Shown here piece by piece: positions 37,922 through 52,300 of a stretch of DNA of 64,000 bases. Position 1 is the stretch's first letter; the number at the start of each line of letters is the position of its first letter. This stretch comes from Cinclus cinclus (taxonomy: Eukaryota > Chordata > Aves > Passeriformes > Cinclidae), in NCBI RefSeq assembly GCF_963662255.1, contig NC_085046.1:95931324-95995323 (forward strand). Reading direction: 5' to 3'. A program made the translations under genes and the position numbers. The notes under the pieces were generated by a model. It searched no databases, was not told where the DNA came from, and worked only from the letters and a program-made list of their open reading frames with translations.

Positions 37922-39051
37922 TAAGGTATGTGGGGAACAGACTTTTGTCCTGGTGTCCTGGTGTAGTAACACCCAATTTTGCATTTCTTAGAGATAGCCA
38001 GAACAGTGGGTGATTTCTTTGCCACTGTTTTATATACACATAATTCTTTTCCAATATGCATCATCTGTTTTCCTCATATTATTCTGCCTCAAGTTCACCC
38101 AAAATGTGAAGCATTCATGTCAATCGTTCCTCACGGATCAAATGGAATAGTCTTTTAATCAGTTACAAGATTGGTTTTCTTCATAATGCTTATTGCAAAT
38201 TTCTATCATTGCTGTCCTAAGAATATAACCCACAAAAGAAATTAAAATGTCTTCAGAGAAGCATCAGAATGTTGCAAGAGCATTTACCTCTTCTGCAGCT
38301 GCTGCCCATAGCTAATGTCCTCTCTCAAAACAAATAAAATATGGCATGGGATGTTAAGGGGATGCTTCCTCTGGCGCATTTTGGGGGCAGGGATATCTCG
38401 TGGTTCCTGGTTCTCTTCCCAAGAAAATGGATGTCTTCTTGTTGTTTGTGCTTCAGACAGCAGAAAAATTTAGCATGAAATACAGGCACAGACACATGCA
38501 GGACACAGACAGATTCTCAGACCAGCAAAGGCAAGGTGCTGCCTTTAACAGCACCCACACAGACACGGCCAGAACTCATTAAACATAGACATATGGACAC
38601 AGATAGACATTCAAGCTCCCTTCCTTGTCTCTAGCTGTCCAGCCTGACTGAAGGACAGGCTCCCAGGCATGCACACATTTGGAGGCTCTCCATGTACTGG
38701 CAGGGCCTCTCTGTCTCTTGGGCAGCCTGCCTGGATCCAAGGTGATCTGACTCTCCACACATCTCTCTTACTTGCCAGTCGGTCCAGCATGAGGTTTGCT
38801 GGTGAGCTCCACATACACACTTACATGCACACCAGGTTTGAGGAAGATGCAAAGACTTTGGTAACCTCTAGAAGCCACCACCAAGCACACACACTGTGAG
38901 CCACAGTTCTGCTCCAGCTGCTGTTGCTGAGTCTCCCCCTCACTTTTTCCACCCCAATTTGCCCAGTAGTTTCACCAGTCCCACCCAAGTGGCTGGGGCT
39001 GAGACCTCCACTAGCTTCAGCAGCTGCCACCTTCACAGGGCACCTTGGTCT
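37922..39051 (-). mobile_element. Short non-coding interior of ERVL-like remnant
   Basis: About 1.1 kb, clearly richer in G and C than the surroundings between 38.3 and 39.05 kb, lies between the primer-binding site and the left LTR-like fragment. Read from the primer site on the minus strand it shows no recognisable gag, protease, reverse transcriptase or integrase, and its longest frame is 85 codons (38821-39078) without domains. It is either a heavily deleted endogenous retrovirus or a non-autonomous element with a non-coding interior. No clear polypurine tract was found at the left end, which weakens the assignment. Confidence 0.35.
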
Positions 39052-39071
39052 GACTCCCATTGCTGGCACCA
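39052..39071 (-). other. tRNA-Leu-like primer-binding site
   Basis: On the minus strand, immediately inside the LTR, stands TGGTGCCAGCAATGGGAGTC. By recall it agrees at about 16 of 20 positions with the complement of a vertebrate tRNA-Leu 3' end, including the diagnostic TGG start. ERVL elements are primed by tRNA-Leu, which is what the L stands for. Reverse transcription would start here in an intact element. Confidence 0.5.
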
Positions 39072-39073
39072 AA

Positions 39074-39664
39074 TCCACTCACATAGGTCTCAAGAGTAGC
39101 TGTCAATCAGCCCTCACAGCCTTTGATGCAGGAAATGGAGTGTTATTACACAGAAGTTATTAAGAAATTATTTAATAAAACAACAAGACAGATTGTGGTG
39201 ATCCAACACCAGGATTAGTCAAAGAAGTGTACTGACCAGCCCCAGTTTAGACACATCAAGCCCCCTTTATATTCCTTTTAATCCTTTCCACTAAATTTCC
39301 TCTTTGTTCCCCAACCCCCCATCCCTTCCCCTTAAGTGTTCTTTCAGAAGTTTTACGTTGTCCCACAAGCTGTTCTTGAATATCTCAAATTGTCATGTTC
39401 CTCATCGTTCTCCCTTCATATCAGTATAAGTTTCAGGTTGTTCCTCTTCAATGCTGTGCCTGCAGTTGCTTGGCGGCCCAAGAATTACTCACTCACCAGT
39501 TCTCCCTTTACTCTTAGTCCCCTTTTGCATTGAAAAGCTTCCTGTCTGTATGTATGCCCTTAACAACACAGATGCTTTCAACCTGCGTATATTCTTACCA
39601 AGTGGGGCGAGCTGGGTTAAGAAACTAGACACATTGAGTTTCTGAGTTTATTCTGAGTTGCCCA
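39074..39664 (-). mobile_element. 5' LTR of ERVL-like element
   Basis: About 590 bases on the minus strand. The likely start is TGGGCAACTCAG at 39664. A TATA-type box AATATAAAGG lies at the complement of 39264-39273 and an ATTAAA polyadenylation signal at the complement of 39171-39176, about 90 bases on, giving a short R region. The end lies two or three bases before the primer site at 39071. The order U3, TATA, ATTAAA, U5 and PBS is the standard LTR layout. The terminal CA at the 3' end is degraded (GA). Family assignment rests on the tRNA-Leu-like primer site; the TGTGTCTAG start at 39633 is an alternative terminus. Confidence 0.6.
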
Positions 39665-42600
39665 TGAAATTCCAAGGACCAGCTGGTTATTCTAAAAGAG
39701 AGACTATCTATTCCAAGAGAAAGAATTCCACAGCAAGAAAGTAAGATACTGAGGACACCAAGTTCTCCATTTCTTTCTGTCATGAAAAGTAAGCAAAATA
39801 TTTATTATGTTGGTGAAGTAACAAGTATTTTTATGATGCAAGAAGATTTTGGAGCACTCTCCAAGTACTCTTTCATTATCAAGCAAAAACTCCCTGTTAA
39901 GAATAAGGACTGAAATAAAACCATTGTTCTGACATATTTGATACAGTCCTAATTTTATGCAGCAATGTTCTTGTTTTTAAAGTTGATAAATGCCTTGTGG
40001 TATGTAGTTATGCATAATTGATAAGTGCATGTAAATTGTTATAGCAGAAACAAGTGGGCTCTTCCCTACAGGGGATTTTTTTATCTATACCTTATGAGGT
40101 AAAGAAACATTAAATCTCTCTATATAAATTACTTAAAGAAGAACAACTGAAGTAATGCAAACTTTAACTTAGGGGCCATATCAAATATAATTTATGTCAG
40201 AGACAAAAATTCTCTTTAAAAATCTTATTTGAATACTTTCCTATGCTACTTGTTACTTCACATACACAGATGAGAGACAGAACAGGGGGAAAAGAAATTA
40301 AGCAAAAATAAACAGACAACTTCTTGAACACAAGCAATTTGTTTATTAAATAGCAGAAAAGGTTCAATTCTGTACGGAGTCTAAAATCTCGCTTCCAATG
40401 GAAATGGAAATGAAATATGAATGTGGTTAAGATTCCCTAATAATTCATTTTCTATTTTATTATATACTGGCAATTATTTTTAAGAAGTGTTTATAAATTT
40501 TGGATAAGAGTCCATGGTTGTCAAAAATCAAACTCACAATGTATCTCCATTTAAATGTGTGCAAGACTCAGTTTATCAGATATTTGTGTGCATCTCAGGC
40601 CTGTATTTACAGTTAATAACATTTGGTATTTTAGTGAAAAGGAGGTTCAGATGCAGGTAGAAATCCTCAGAAACAGCTTTAAGACAGGACAAGTGCAACA
40701 AGCACAGGCAGTCTGTTGTTTAATAATTTTATAAAAATGCATGCTCTGATTCCTCTGTCTACTGCAAGTTGTTTCCTTTATGATCCCTTGACTTCTACAA
40801 CTTCCTCAGGCTTGATTAGGCTCAGACCAACCCATTGAAGCAGGCAGCTACTCTGTTCACAGGTCATCAGTCCAGAGACAGCCCGGAAGATGCTGCAAAG
40901 TGAAAAGGATCCTGCATTTAGAATAGGAGAGGTGCAGGACAGACTCAGCATGTTCTGCCCCTGGAACTGCAGAAAATAAATATGGAGAGCATTTGTAGAG
41001 CAGAGAAAAGGTTGATATCATGATGACCTGGGAATTATGGTCCTGTCATCAAAAGTGAAACAAAACACACAAAGCAAGGATGAAATTACGGTACAAGCTG
41101 GGTAACCCTGAAGTAGGGCATTTGGCCTTGTGCTATTGTCTGAATACTCTAAGACAACATCTTGGAAGACAAAAGAACACCTCTAGTGTGGGTAGCCAGA
41201 GTCATGATAAAAAGGAAGAACTACTCATTGTCATAGGAAAAAGTCAAGTGAATAATTTAGAGTGGAAAATGAGAGATAAACTTGCTACAGAGGTCCACAC
41301 CAACCTCCTTATAATAAAGCAAAGAAAGTAATATATGGAGACAAGAAAACAGGTGTAGATAAATGATCCAAAATTTCATTTCCCTAAAATCTAATCAAAA
41401 CATTTCATATTTATCTTACAATAAAGATTTTTCATACTGGTGTAGTTTGTGTCAGATATAACTGAATTGCCAGGCTGCCCTGAAGTTATTTCCAGACCAA
41501 CCAGCACTAGCATGAACAGTGATAACTTCACAAAGAAATAGTTTTGACTTGGTTTATAGCCTAGTTTGGCAGGTTTAAATGTGAAAGCAGTCATTCGTGA
41601 GTTAGCATTTTGAGGATACGTCTCTCTGATGCAGTCAGTGCTGAGCAAAACTGATAACCAGGGCATGTACAGTCATGAGAGGTAGCAAACATCAGCTTGG
41701 GAAAAGTGCCATGTTAACATTTGCCCACTGATGCAGCACTGGAGTTGGGCTCTATCCAATAATTTTTACCGAACTGTGTCATAGACACGCAATGGCCCAT
41801 CTGTAACATAAAAATTTGGTGCAAACCTCATTTTGTATTTCTTTTATATTTTGTTGCTGTTGTTTTGGTGCTTTTCCTCCATTTCCCAATATTGGAGTCA
41901 GATTATTTCTTGGCAATACCAGTTTTTACTTCTTGAAACAGCAATTAATGAACCTTCTGTTTGCTCAAGAGGTTATACTGCTAGATAAAGAGAAGCTAAA
42001 CTTTTTGTTCAAAAACAAATCTAATGATTTTAGGTTGATTTCACAATTTTCAAGAAGGTGTTTTTATTTAAATGTCTATCTAGATTTAGCAGTATTGTTC
42101 CTATTTAGGCTCCCAGACTAATTCTGTGTTTTAAAGCTTGATTCCTATGTTAATGTGTTGTCATTTGTTGGTGTTATTGTTGCTGAAATGGGTTTCGCTT
42201 TTTCTAAATCCTGGTGTCATATAATTATTCATACAGTTAAATCTGCAGGAAAAAAATAGAGAGCTAGTATTGACAAAGTTTGTAAAGAACCTAATGTTTT
42301 TGAAGGTCAGTGTAGTCATTCTGATCATGAAGTTCAGAGTTATGCCCTCAGAGAACCCCTAAAGAACATGGATAGTTAAGGAAAAAGTCACAAAGAATTA
42401 ATCAGGGAAGCAAAAATAAAAACCTGAAGTTAAGGAAGCATGGAAAGGCTAAGCCTAGAGACAAATGAAAAAGGAATGGGAGGAGGCAAGTCTACAGTGA
42501 AAAGAAAAACAGAATCAGAACCAGAAAATAATGATGTAGAAAATGGCATATTGAGCACGTTTCTGGCATACTGCACAAACTGTAGTATGACTCTTTCTGA

Positions 42601-43298
42601 AGATTCCCTCTACTGTCTTGAAGCTTATGGTGAAACTTTTTAGGGTTTCTCAGTTATGAAAACACCACTTGTGCATTTACAGGTAAATGACTCCTATTTG
42701 CACTTCACTCAAGAAATCAGCTTTCAAATAATGTACTGTACCATCTAAAAACTAACAGCATGTAGGAATGGAAATTATCTGAATTCTCTTCTTTGTGAAC
42801 TTTGTGTTCCTGTATTAAAAACAGGAACTGGAGAGAAATCAGTAATTTATAGTAATAGTAATAGACCAGAAAAAAAAAATACAAGGATTTTGATTAAGTT
42901 TTTACACAATTTAATTTTCCTTTATATTACTTAAATTTTTTCTTTCAACTTCCACCTTTGCTGTAAATTTAAAAATTTTCCTTTAAACTCTAAATTCTCT
43001 GGGATTGTGACTACTGTTATTGGATACTAACGTTTGTAGGGATGATACTATGATAATAGTGCTAATAGTAGTATCTAAATATTTTTACAGCAGAGGTTCA
43101 AATCCAGCATCAATTTTAACATTTGCCTTCAGATATTTGAAAATGCCAAATTTAACAAAGTGAAGGTAATTAGCAGTCATTTCAAGAGCTGATACCACTG
43201 TGTTCCCTTTCTTCAGAAGCTAGCACTAATTGTTTTTCCAGTTTGTCATCATGAAATATAAAACATACAGTTTAATAGCACTGCAAAACCTAAGCACT

Positions 43299-43320
43299 GG
43301 GGGGGCGGGAGGGTGGGGGG
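43299..43320 (+). other. Compact G-quadruplex motif
   Basis: Seven G, C, GGG, A, GGG, T, then six G: four runs of at least three G separated by single bases. Single-base loops give the most stable class of parallel quadruplex in vitro. It is followed directly by an AAGAAAGAAAGAAAAAAA purine run, so the plus strand is nearly all purine for about 38 bases. No promoter or gene is adjacent. Confidence 0.85.
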
Positions 43321-46300
43321 AAGAAAGAAAGAAAAAAATCCCCTAACACTGACTTAAAATGATGGGATACCTAGATCCATTTTTATATTTCTCTCTTTTT
43401 GTTCTGTGGTTCTTATCAAGTGTTTTCACATCCACATGACACAGAAAGATTACACTATCTTTTTTTTCCTTACTGGAATTGTCATCACAAAGTTCATGTG
43501 GATGGGAGGTTATGGAAAAGCATAAAAATTACAGTGAAAATTGACAATATCGGATGTTGACACAGTGAATCTGTTGGACAGCTAGAAGCATTTAGGGTTT
43601 TGTAGCTATAATCTAAAATTATTCGTCTGTGGGAAAACCACAAGGAAGGGACTCAGAGTTGTCATGGTGCTCTCACCTCACCCAGGAAGCTGGTGCTGGC
43701 TGCAGCCTTTGCACATACCAAGTGCTCTTCAAACGCTGATGGCCAAACCACAGCAACTTCCTGCCCTGCTTTCAGACCTGTGGGAGTGAGTATTGGTACC
43801 AGATTCAAGCACTTTGTTACTTTGGCATTTAGCACCAGCTGAGACATATTAACCTGGGCAGAGGAAATCAGTGCAGCACAGACTATTCTTGTCAGATAAA
43901 CAGAGGCCTTTTCTCAAACTGCTCCATGTCCTGAAAGACTGTCACACCAACCTGCTTCTGAATAGAATACTTTCTGATTGATGGCAGCTCTTCTGTTGAA
44001 CCATTAGAGATGGAGTTTCTGCCCTTTTTTCCACCTTCCTTCTCATGAGCCATCTGTCCACCCATGCCTTGCCCATATACCACCCATATACTATGCACAG
44101 CTGTACCTTCTCTGAGCTTTGTTCTGTATCTTCTCTAATTCCAGAACTGCTTCTGTCCTGTTCTTTCCATTCATTCACTAATTTCCCCAAAAGGTGACTC
44201 ATATGATATTTTCCAGGTGTTTTTACCTCGCTGAATCCATTCTATGTCAATACACAGAACATGCATTATGTTGGCAAGCATATGCAATACAGGTGAGATG
44301 TGAAAGGTCTAAATGTAGCTGTCTGTAATACTCAGAAAAAAATTATCTGACTGATCCTTGTGATTAATGTGTGCTCCTCTGTATCATTCTGCGTGGTAGA
44401 TGAAAAAAAAAAAAAAATATAGTGCTCCCTATCACAGTGTCTCATATATAATCCCTTGACAGTAACAAGCTGTAAACTCGAAAAGGCAAATTTCCTTCCT
44501 TACCGGTAGTATTCACCAAGTCTCAAGGCTTTTACTCTTCCATTTAATTTGTTTCTTATAAACTGGTGTTCAGGTATATTTTTATTCTTTAGAGGAAGAT
44601 TAATTGAAAGCTGGGCTCATCAGCAGGACCAAAGAAGTAGTTTACATGCCCAGGGCTAGGAAGCCTGGAAGGCAGGTACATGAAATCAGTGATTCATGGG
44701 AACCAGAGATCCTGGGTATGTCATTGCAAAGCCAGGCTGACAAGAAGCTTCAAAAGATGAACTTTCAATGGATAGGCAGTCACATCGATGTACATCACTG
44801 CATTGATATCTCATAATTTGATAAAGGTAAATCCTAGGAGGTCTCACATGATTGGAAACCCACGCTTGACATTTCCTAAGTAAAAATGTCTTCTAATGCC
44901 TTCATTTGCAGACTTAGGCACTGGACCTAAAATGTCTCTGTTTTTGTAATGGCTGCTCCACAGGTGTAAAAGAATAATAATAAAAAAATATTAAGGGGGC
45001 ACGATATAGTTGGAAAGAAATAAAGCAGAAGATTTACACCTGAGCAACTGAATAATATAATTTTGAAATATTTCAATGTAGGACTTGTAAAAGTACTTGG
45101 AGCTGGAAATCTTTTTTATATCTGCTGTCATTTGGCTCAATTAATAGTTAGGATGGAAACTGAGGGCTTAAGAGACCACCATGAAAATGTGGATAAAATG
45201 TTTTATTGATCTGGCAATGCTTCTCACAAAGAAGAGTTTAATGCACTGATATACCCATAAGAAAAGGAAGGGGTTTTTTTAAAACCTGCCTGCACCTGGC
45301 AGGATGACAATTTAAGAAACAGCAGCAATGATTAACATCTCTTTAAGCCACTTTTCAATACGTGTCCTCCACATGAAATCATGTGAATGAAATAGTTGTA
45401 CAGTTCTGCATGGTTTTATACAGTTAATAAAATTCTATGATCACGTGCCCTATATATGGCAATTCCCATCTCAAATACTCCCTTCTATTTCTGATTTTAA
45501 TTATTTTTCAAGAACAGATAGGATACAGGGGAATCAGTGAAGCTGGCATTTATACTTATGCTCACACACTTTTTTTCTAAAAGAGAGACTAGACCAACAG
45601 AGACCTGAAAATCATATCTAAGTCTAGGGAGACTAAAATACTCCTTTCTCATTATTTCTTCTGAAGAGAATTTCTTCTGAAGTAATGATGAGGCTGTTAG
45701 AATGAATTCATTCAAGCTGGAGAAGAACAGATTTCCTATCAGCAGTTATATCCTGCTTAATTTTACTTTAACTACTAAACCTAGAGCGCTGAGGTTTACT
45801 TCTGAAATAGTATAAAAGATTAAATATCAAAGTTGTTTTTCTCTGATGAAAGTCAAGCAGCATTCAGTGGCAAATTGATTCCTGCCCAGAGAGAAGGATG
45901 ATGTCAAAGCAGGGAAATCTACACCAAGCTGACATAATGTGGTGTTTCTACACTTTTTAGATGAATGCTGCTCACCTCCCATGGTGCACATTAACCTGTA
46001 CCTAAAGGCACAGACTATTCTTCCTGAATATGTATTTGCTTTCATTTGCAACTGGATATAAAAATCACACCGAATCACAAAGATCAAACGCCCTTTTGAC
46101 TGTGTCCTATGGCTGCACATTTGAACTACTGAGCAGGGCTCAGCTGGGCTGTTCTAGGTCCAGAACTGCTCCGGCTTCCTCCGTGAAGGATGGTGTCTTC
46201 CTCTGTTTGGTTTTTGCCTGCAAAGGGACTCCATTAATATTAAGGTGCCTGGAGTATAGATGGACAGCTTCAAAATACAGATTGCAGTGCAGTAACCTTT

Positions 46301-49300
46301 GGTGGCTGTGCCTACCAGATTGAGAAAGGGGACAAGAGGGAGAACCCAAAGAATCTTCCTGGTCCTTATGCTTCTTGCAGAAGTGTAAAGCCTTATATGC
46401 AATATCTGTGCTAATGAAACTTTGAGGTTTCTAGTATCTACAGCGAGATAAGGCATTTAATAAAAGCAAATTGGCATGTAAGGCTTTATTTTCCAATACG
46501 TGGCAGGGTAGGGGTGTGCTGTATGTATCTATTCATACTGAGGCTTGTGGGTATTTCAACAGAAAATTCCCCACTCAGTACTGGCTGCCAATCCACAGCC
46601 CATCCCATAATGTGCATGTTTCTGGTATGCAGGAAGGTGAAAAAGAGTTTTCTTTGAGTTGTTATTAAGCTTAAAATTGTTGTCTAAAAATCAGTCTGAA
46701 GACACTTCTAAACAGAAAAGTACATGCCGAGCATTTAAAAAACTACTTTGAAGGGCTTCTCTATCGCAGTACTTTCTTGTAAACAAAACCACTTGCACAA
46801 CACAGAATTAGTTTTTAAAAGTTTCAGTGTCATTTTCATTTTATTTAAGATGCTTCTCATGGGGACATCTTTAAAACCACTCTATCAATCTCTGTCAGTT
46901 TCTCAGAGCAGTCATTAGTGAAATGTCACCTTCCAAGCTCCTCACGCTGGGAGTTTAGACAGCTTCAGCTTTGAAAAATAAAAACTTAAGATAACATAAT
47001 TGGTACACTTAGTTAAATTCACTTAAAGGTGGAATCATGACAGAAGGGAGACTAATAAGTATGTTAAATTACTGTAAGTATGAGGATGAGGGTGGAATTG
47101 CTTTGGTTTCTTTGAACAACTTCAATATTTGACTATTTCATTTTCCCAATGGCCACCTTTAAACTTCTGCTGAATTTTAAGTAAATAGTCCCACATTATG
47201 CAGTGTCTGAGGTCTCTGTTCTCCCTGTAAGGCATATAGATGTAATTAGCCAAGAGATTCTAGTGTAAGTTTCCTATGAAAAAAGAACAGGCCTCAGAAT
47301 GAAATATTTTCTAGTGGAAACATAATTAGGAGGTTTGAGTGAGAAGGTATCTGAGGGGAATATCAGCAATAGAGAGTTTACATGTTCAACAAATATACCT
47401 GGGTATTTCTGAGCTATAGAGCCTGGAAACCAAACTCAGATGGATATTCTTACATATTAGAAATATTTAGCTGATTTCCATGTTCCCTTATAGCCCTTGG
47501 AGTCTCTAGTCATACACAGAAAACATGAAAATTATACCCAGCTAATCTAGCATAGAGTCAGACAGCTAAGGAATCTTCTGACAGTGTTTCCAGAGCCTGT
47601 AACATCCTGAATCAGCCTTTGAGCATGTGTCTGACACATTCTCTGTCCTACAAAAAGCAGAAATAACTGCCTCACCTTCACTTGCATCTGAAGACAAAGA
47701 AAACCAACACAAAAGCATTTCTTCTTATTCCTGGGCAACTAAGTGCTGTCCTGGTGTGTTACACAGGTGTTACATACCCTTGGTACTGGACATCACCAAA
47801 GCACCTGGGCCGAGCTCTCCTGTGTCCCTGAGCACCAAACAGCGCAGCCTTGGCCATGAGCACCCATGTGAGTACCTGCATCCATTCCTGCTTCTCACAG
47901 ATGTTTAGAGCAAAGGGTTTTTCCTGCCATGAGGAGTTGCTTCCAGAATTAACAGTCCAGGGGGAGCTGCCTCATCTTCCATGTCACAGCTTTGTACTTA
48001 GGAAGGTAAAACTCATTCTGCTGTGTGCCTATGTGCTTTTGGGAATCTGACTGATGTAATAGTCAGCAATGGGAAGTATGGAAGGAGATGAAAAGATGGC
48101 ACCTCTGTATTCAACAGTAATAAAATTAATGACATTAGTGTTTTAGATTTAAATTTCCAAGTCTCTGATTTTATAGAATGCTTTCTTTTCTGTGTAACTG
48201 AGCTTTCAGGAATTAACTTCTCCAATTTCATTTTGCCTTTTATTTTTACCTCTAATGTTTCTTTTTAAACTGAAATATTTTGATGCCGCTGATTAAGCCA
48301 ATTTTGCTAGCTACTGGGAAGAGCCTTGTACAGGATTTAATAATAGACACGATGACACCTAGTGGTAGTGGAAAATACTTATTCTTAAAAAAAAAAAAAA
48401 AAAACAAAATAAAATGTAGTCTAAGTACACGCATAAAGCAACCAAAAAGGTTGTCTCTGGTTATTCTGAACTCTTAAATAGAAAAAGTGCAGTGGTGTTC
48501 TCAAGCTGTTTTTCTACATTTTCATTTGATTGGGGAGAAAACAATAAATAAAATGTTGTTCTCAGTACAGAAAATGAAATGTTTTGATTGACATTCCTGT
48601 TACCTTCCAGGTCACAGTGACTTCTCAGAAAAATGCTCTAAAAAAAACCGTTTTCACCATGTGTAGCATTATCTCTCTGATGAGATATCAAGGTTTAACT
48701 GTCTTTCTTTCCTAAGGAAGTTAGTTCCACAGTGATAAATAAAGATTACAGAACTTCCTTCTCTCTGATAAGTTACATTACAGAAGACAAAAAGATTTAG
48801 CAAGGGATTCCAAAGTCCTCTTTTATTTTTGTAACTTTCAATCTGAATATGATCAAACTAGCTTACAGTGCCTGCATAAACACGTACCCAATATACACCT
48901 TTCACTATTTTTCCCTAATTAATAGAAGGTAATTAATATATTACCAGAAAAAAAATCCAACATGATTTCTGTTATTTAATTATTTTATATATAAAGCAAC
49001 TAGCAAATGAATCAACATTTAAACATACAGGATTCTCAGATATCTCTGTATTGGCTCTTAACATAAAACACATGTAATTCCATGCAGCAAATAGCAGCTG
49101 AAACATGAAAGGAAATGTAAATTTCCATGACATTTCTAACTCTGTAGCCTTAGGACTATGCCAGATTTATATTCTTGGTTTTCCAAGTATTTTGTAAATG
49201 AAAATGGCCAAAAAGAAACCCTCCCTTTCTCATTCTTCTCCCATTTGATAGTGACACTTCTATTCTCAGTAGGTATCTTAGATACCTTGTTTTGACTATT

Positions 49301-52300
49301 CTGACTTTCTCTTCCCATATGCATACACTGTGCTTTAACCTCAAAGGTGTTTAGTATTTGTTAAGGGTAACAATGAAAAGGGAAAACCAAGGTATTCTGG
49401 CAGAAGGTGAGAGGTTATTAATCAAACAATGGAATAAAGAACAAGCTATAAAACAAATAAAGGAGTGATGCATAATTCCCATTTATGGAGTTTTGCTGTA
49501 TTTTATGTGATCAGAAGACATCCAAGCATATAGAAATAATCAATAAGCCCCTTCTTTGCATGCTGTATTTTTCATTGGACAGTAGATAATAAATCTAATT
49601 CATCCTAAAACCAGTAGAAAGTAAGTTTTCTAAAAAAATAAGGAAGAAGGTACTACATAATGATATTTAGTGTACACGTTCTGCAATGGATTTTCAAGTG
49701 TGGCAATAAATACACCATACTTTTCACAGGATGGTGCCACAGGCTAATACAGCCCAGGGAAAGGTGATGCTCCCCTGCATCGCTGTCATCTTGCTTTTTG
49801 TTGTTTATAGAGTACAAATCATTAGCTACAATTTTCTCCTGTACACAAAGACACTTTTAACTCTCTCAAAATTTTCCATACACGCCAATGTACAAAAGAG
49901 AGAAACAAAGTCATAAAAAGACACGGGAATGACATGAAAATTTGCAGAGACAAAAAGTGACTGTCAAAGTTGGAATTTGGCTCCTTTTCTCTCTAGGCTT
50001 ATACAAAATTATCTTTTCAGCAAGAAGAAATATAACAATCTCAGATCTTGAGAAAATATACACCGAAATGTTTTTTGTTTTCAAAAAGCTGGATGGTTTC
50101 TATTTTAAACTCCTGTTTATTTGAATTATAGGTGCACTCTAATGTAGAAACATACATCAATGAAGTAAATAACTGATCCTTAGTTCCAGGGTAATGATTT
50201 TACCCAGCAGAAGAACTAAAACCATATTCACTTTCTCCAGTCTCTAATGCAGCTGAATCATGCAGAGATAATATATTTATGGAAGAATGCCTTTATGTAC
50301 CTTGAAAACGGCAAAGAAGTGAGAGTTGAAACACTAATAATGAGAGTTAGGAGTCTAAAATACCAGTACAGTATGGACTGCTATGAAGAAAATAATTCCA
50401 CCCCAGCCAGACCCAGAACAACTCTAGTAGTAGCAGTTTCTTCAGGAATTCAGCAGAAGGCATTAGGAGCACCCTCCAGGTAAACTTTGCCATGCCAGGG
50501 CACAATAAGTTCTTAGGAGCCTGACAACAGGAACCTTTTCTTTACACATTAATACCTTATCTAGATTTTCATATGAGTTAGGTGTATGCAGCTAGGCTAA
50601 ATTAAAGTCATTACAATGCCTAATTTTAAATTGAGACACACAGATACACTGCAGTAGTATCCGTATTTTCGGAATAGAGAGACCTGTCTGCAAGTATCAC
50701 AATGCTTTACAGAAGGTTTTGAAAAGGAAAGCACGAAGTCCTGAACAGAAACATTCAGGGCCATGCTCCGTGGCCAGCAAGCTGGGAAAAAGGAGGTTAA
50801 ATCTTTTCTGTGTGTCTATCTATAAGTATTGATTGAAATACAGATATGGATGTAGATAAAGTTGGACAGATGTTGGCATTGATTATTAAATAACAAAAGA
50901 AACAAGACATCTTTTCAGCCCTACCACCCAATAACATCCCCCCTAAAAAGAGACAGAATCACTTTTAATTCTGTCAGTGAATTGCGGTGAATAGTCACTG
51001 GCTGGCCTGTCCTCACTGACAAAAAGGACAGACTGAATGGATAGCTGTTTTATAAATTTAACTTCCATGACTCATCGTGTGGAAGGACAGGATGCAGTAT
51101 AAAATTTAAAGCCAAAACTTTGTACTCACAAGAAAAGCTCCAGTAGAAATACTGGAATTTAGCTATCAAAGTTCCAGATTAAGAACATAAAGACTTATGT
51201 CTTATGTTTACTTATAAATACTTGGATCTTTCCGCTGAATTAAGTTAGCCATAGGATTATTTCACTTAATCAAACCTGGTATAATATAATAAAATTGGAG
51301 CAGTCAAATATCTTAAAATTATTTTGTCAGTTTCTATATAAAACCAAAAGTATGTTTTGGGTTTCTTATTTTCCTGTTATTAGTAGTAAATTAATGAAAT
51401 GCAAACAGGATACTCAGGCAAATTTCTTCATTATAATAATTGGTTTCTCAAGGTATCAATTAGGTAGACAGTTTCAAAGTTTTATGTTGCAGCCTAATAA
51501 ATGATACTGGTAAGATCACTGATGACGTTGCAAGCAATAAGAAAAATAAAACCTTTCATAATTAATGAGAATAGTTTACAATTAAAAAGATTAAACTAAA
51601 GAGAGATATACTAGGTTTAAATCTATTAATATTGATAATTATAATCTATGAATTAGATTGTCCTTTGGACTGTTAACTGCACAATCCAAGTGTATTTATT
51701 TTATTGAGGAAAATGGATGTAGGCCTTTTAAACGCATTAGTTTAGGAGCACAGAATGTTCAGTTAGAAACTCATTTGTTTGCATTTTCATCTGCCAGCTT
51801 TTTCCCATTAATGAGCTGAAATCTTTTCAGATTAGTTTTATGTGAAATTTCATTAGTTTATAAACAAGTCATGTTTACAAGGGAGCAGGATGTGTGAAAG
51901 GGAGACTGTGCCCACTCTGCATTTTCCATTTTTCCTTGTCCATTCCCATCTACTTTTAGCACTGTCCGTTCTCTTGCTCTTAATCTCTTCTAAGAACATC
52001 TACTCCTCTGACAGAATGGCTCCCAGAGGTAATTTTAACACCCTGATTTATATTTCAGAGGTTTGCATATCTCATTTCTACTAAACAATACTACAGTATG
52101 ATGGAAATCTTTGAATGGGCCCCAGGCAAACAGAAATCCAAAAGATACTAAGATCAACTTAGAAACTACCATTTGTCACCCATCTGCATCTCAAAAGAGC
52201 CATGTCCTTAAAAAAGAGGTATTTTTTCAATTGAAGATTGAACTAGAAAGAAAGAAATGAAGAAATTCCTCATAGGATATCACTAGAGTAAAATCAAAGT

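Noticed and set aside
43095..43105. GGTTCAAATCC, a good match to the tRNA B box
   Set aside because: The flanking bases cannot form the T-stem, no A box lies upstream at the right distance and there is no acceptor stem. Not a tRNA or tRNA-derived SINE.
48388..48403. Poly-A run as a possible retrocopy tail
   Set aside because: No gene-like sequence or target-site duplication is recognisable upstream, so it is an ordinary A-run.
11922..51835. Identical 16-mer AATCTTTTCAGATTAG at 11922-11937 and 51820-51835
   Set aside because: In 64 kb of AT-rich DNA one such match is expected by chance, and similarity does not extend convincingly beyond it.
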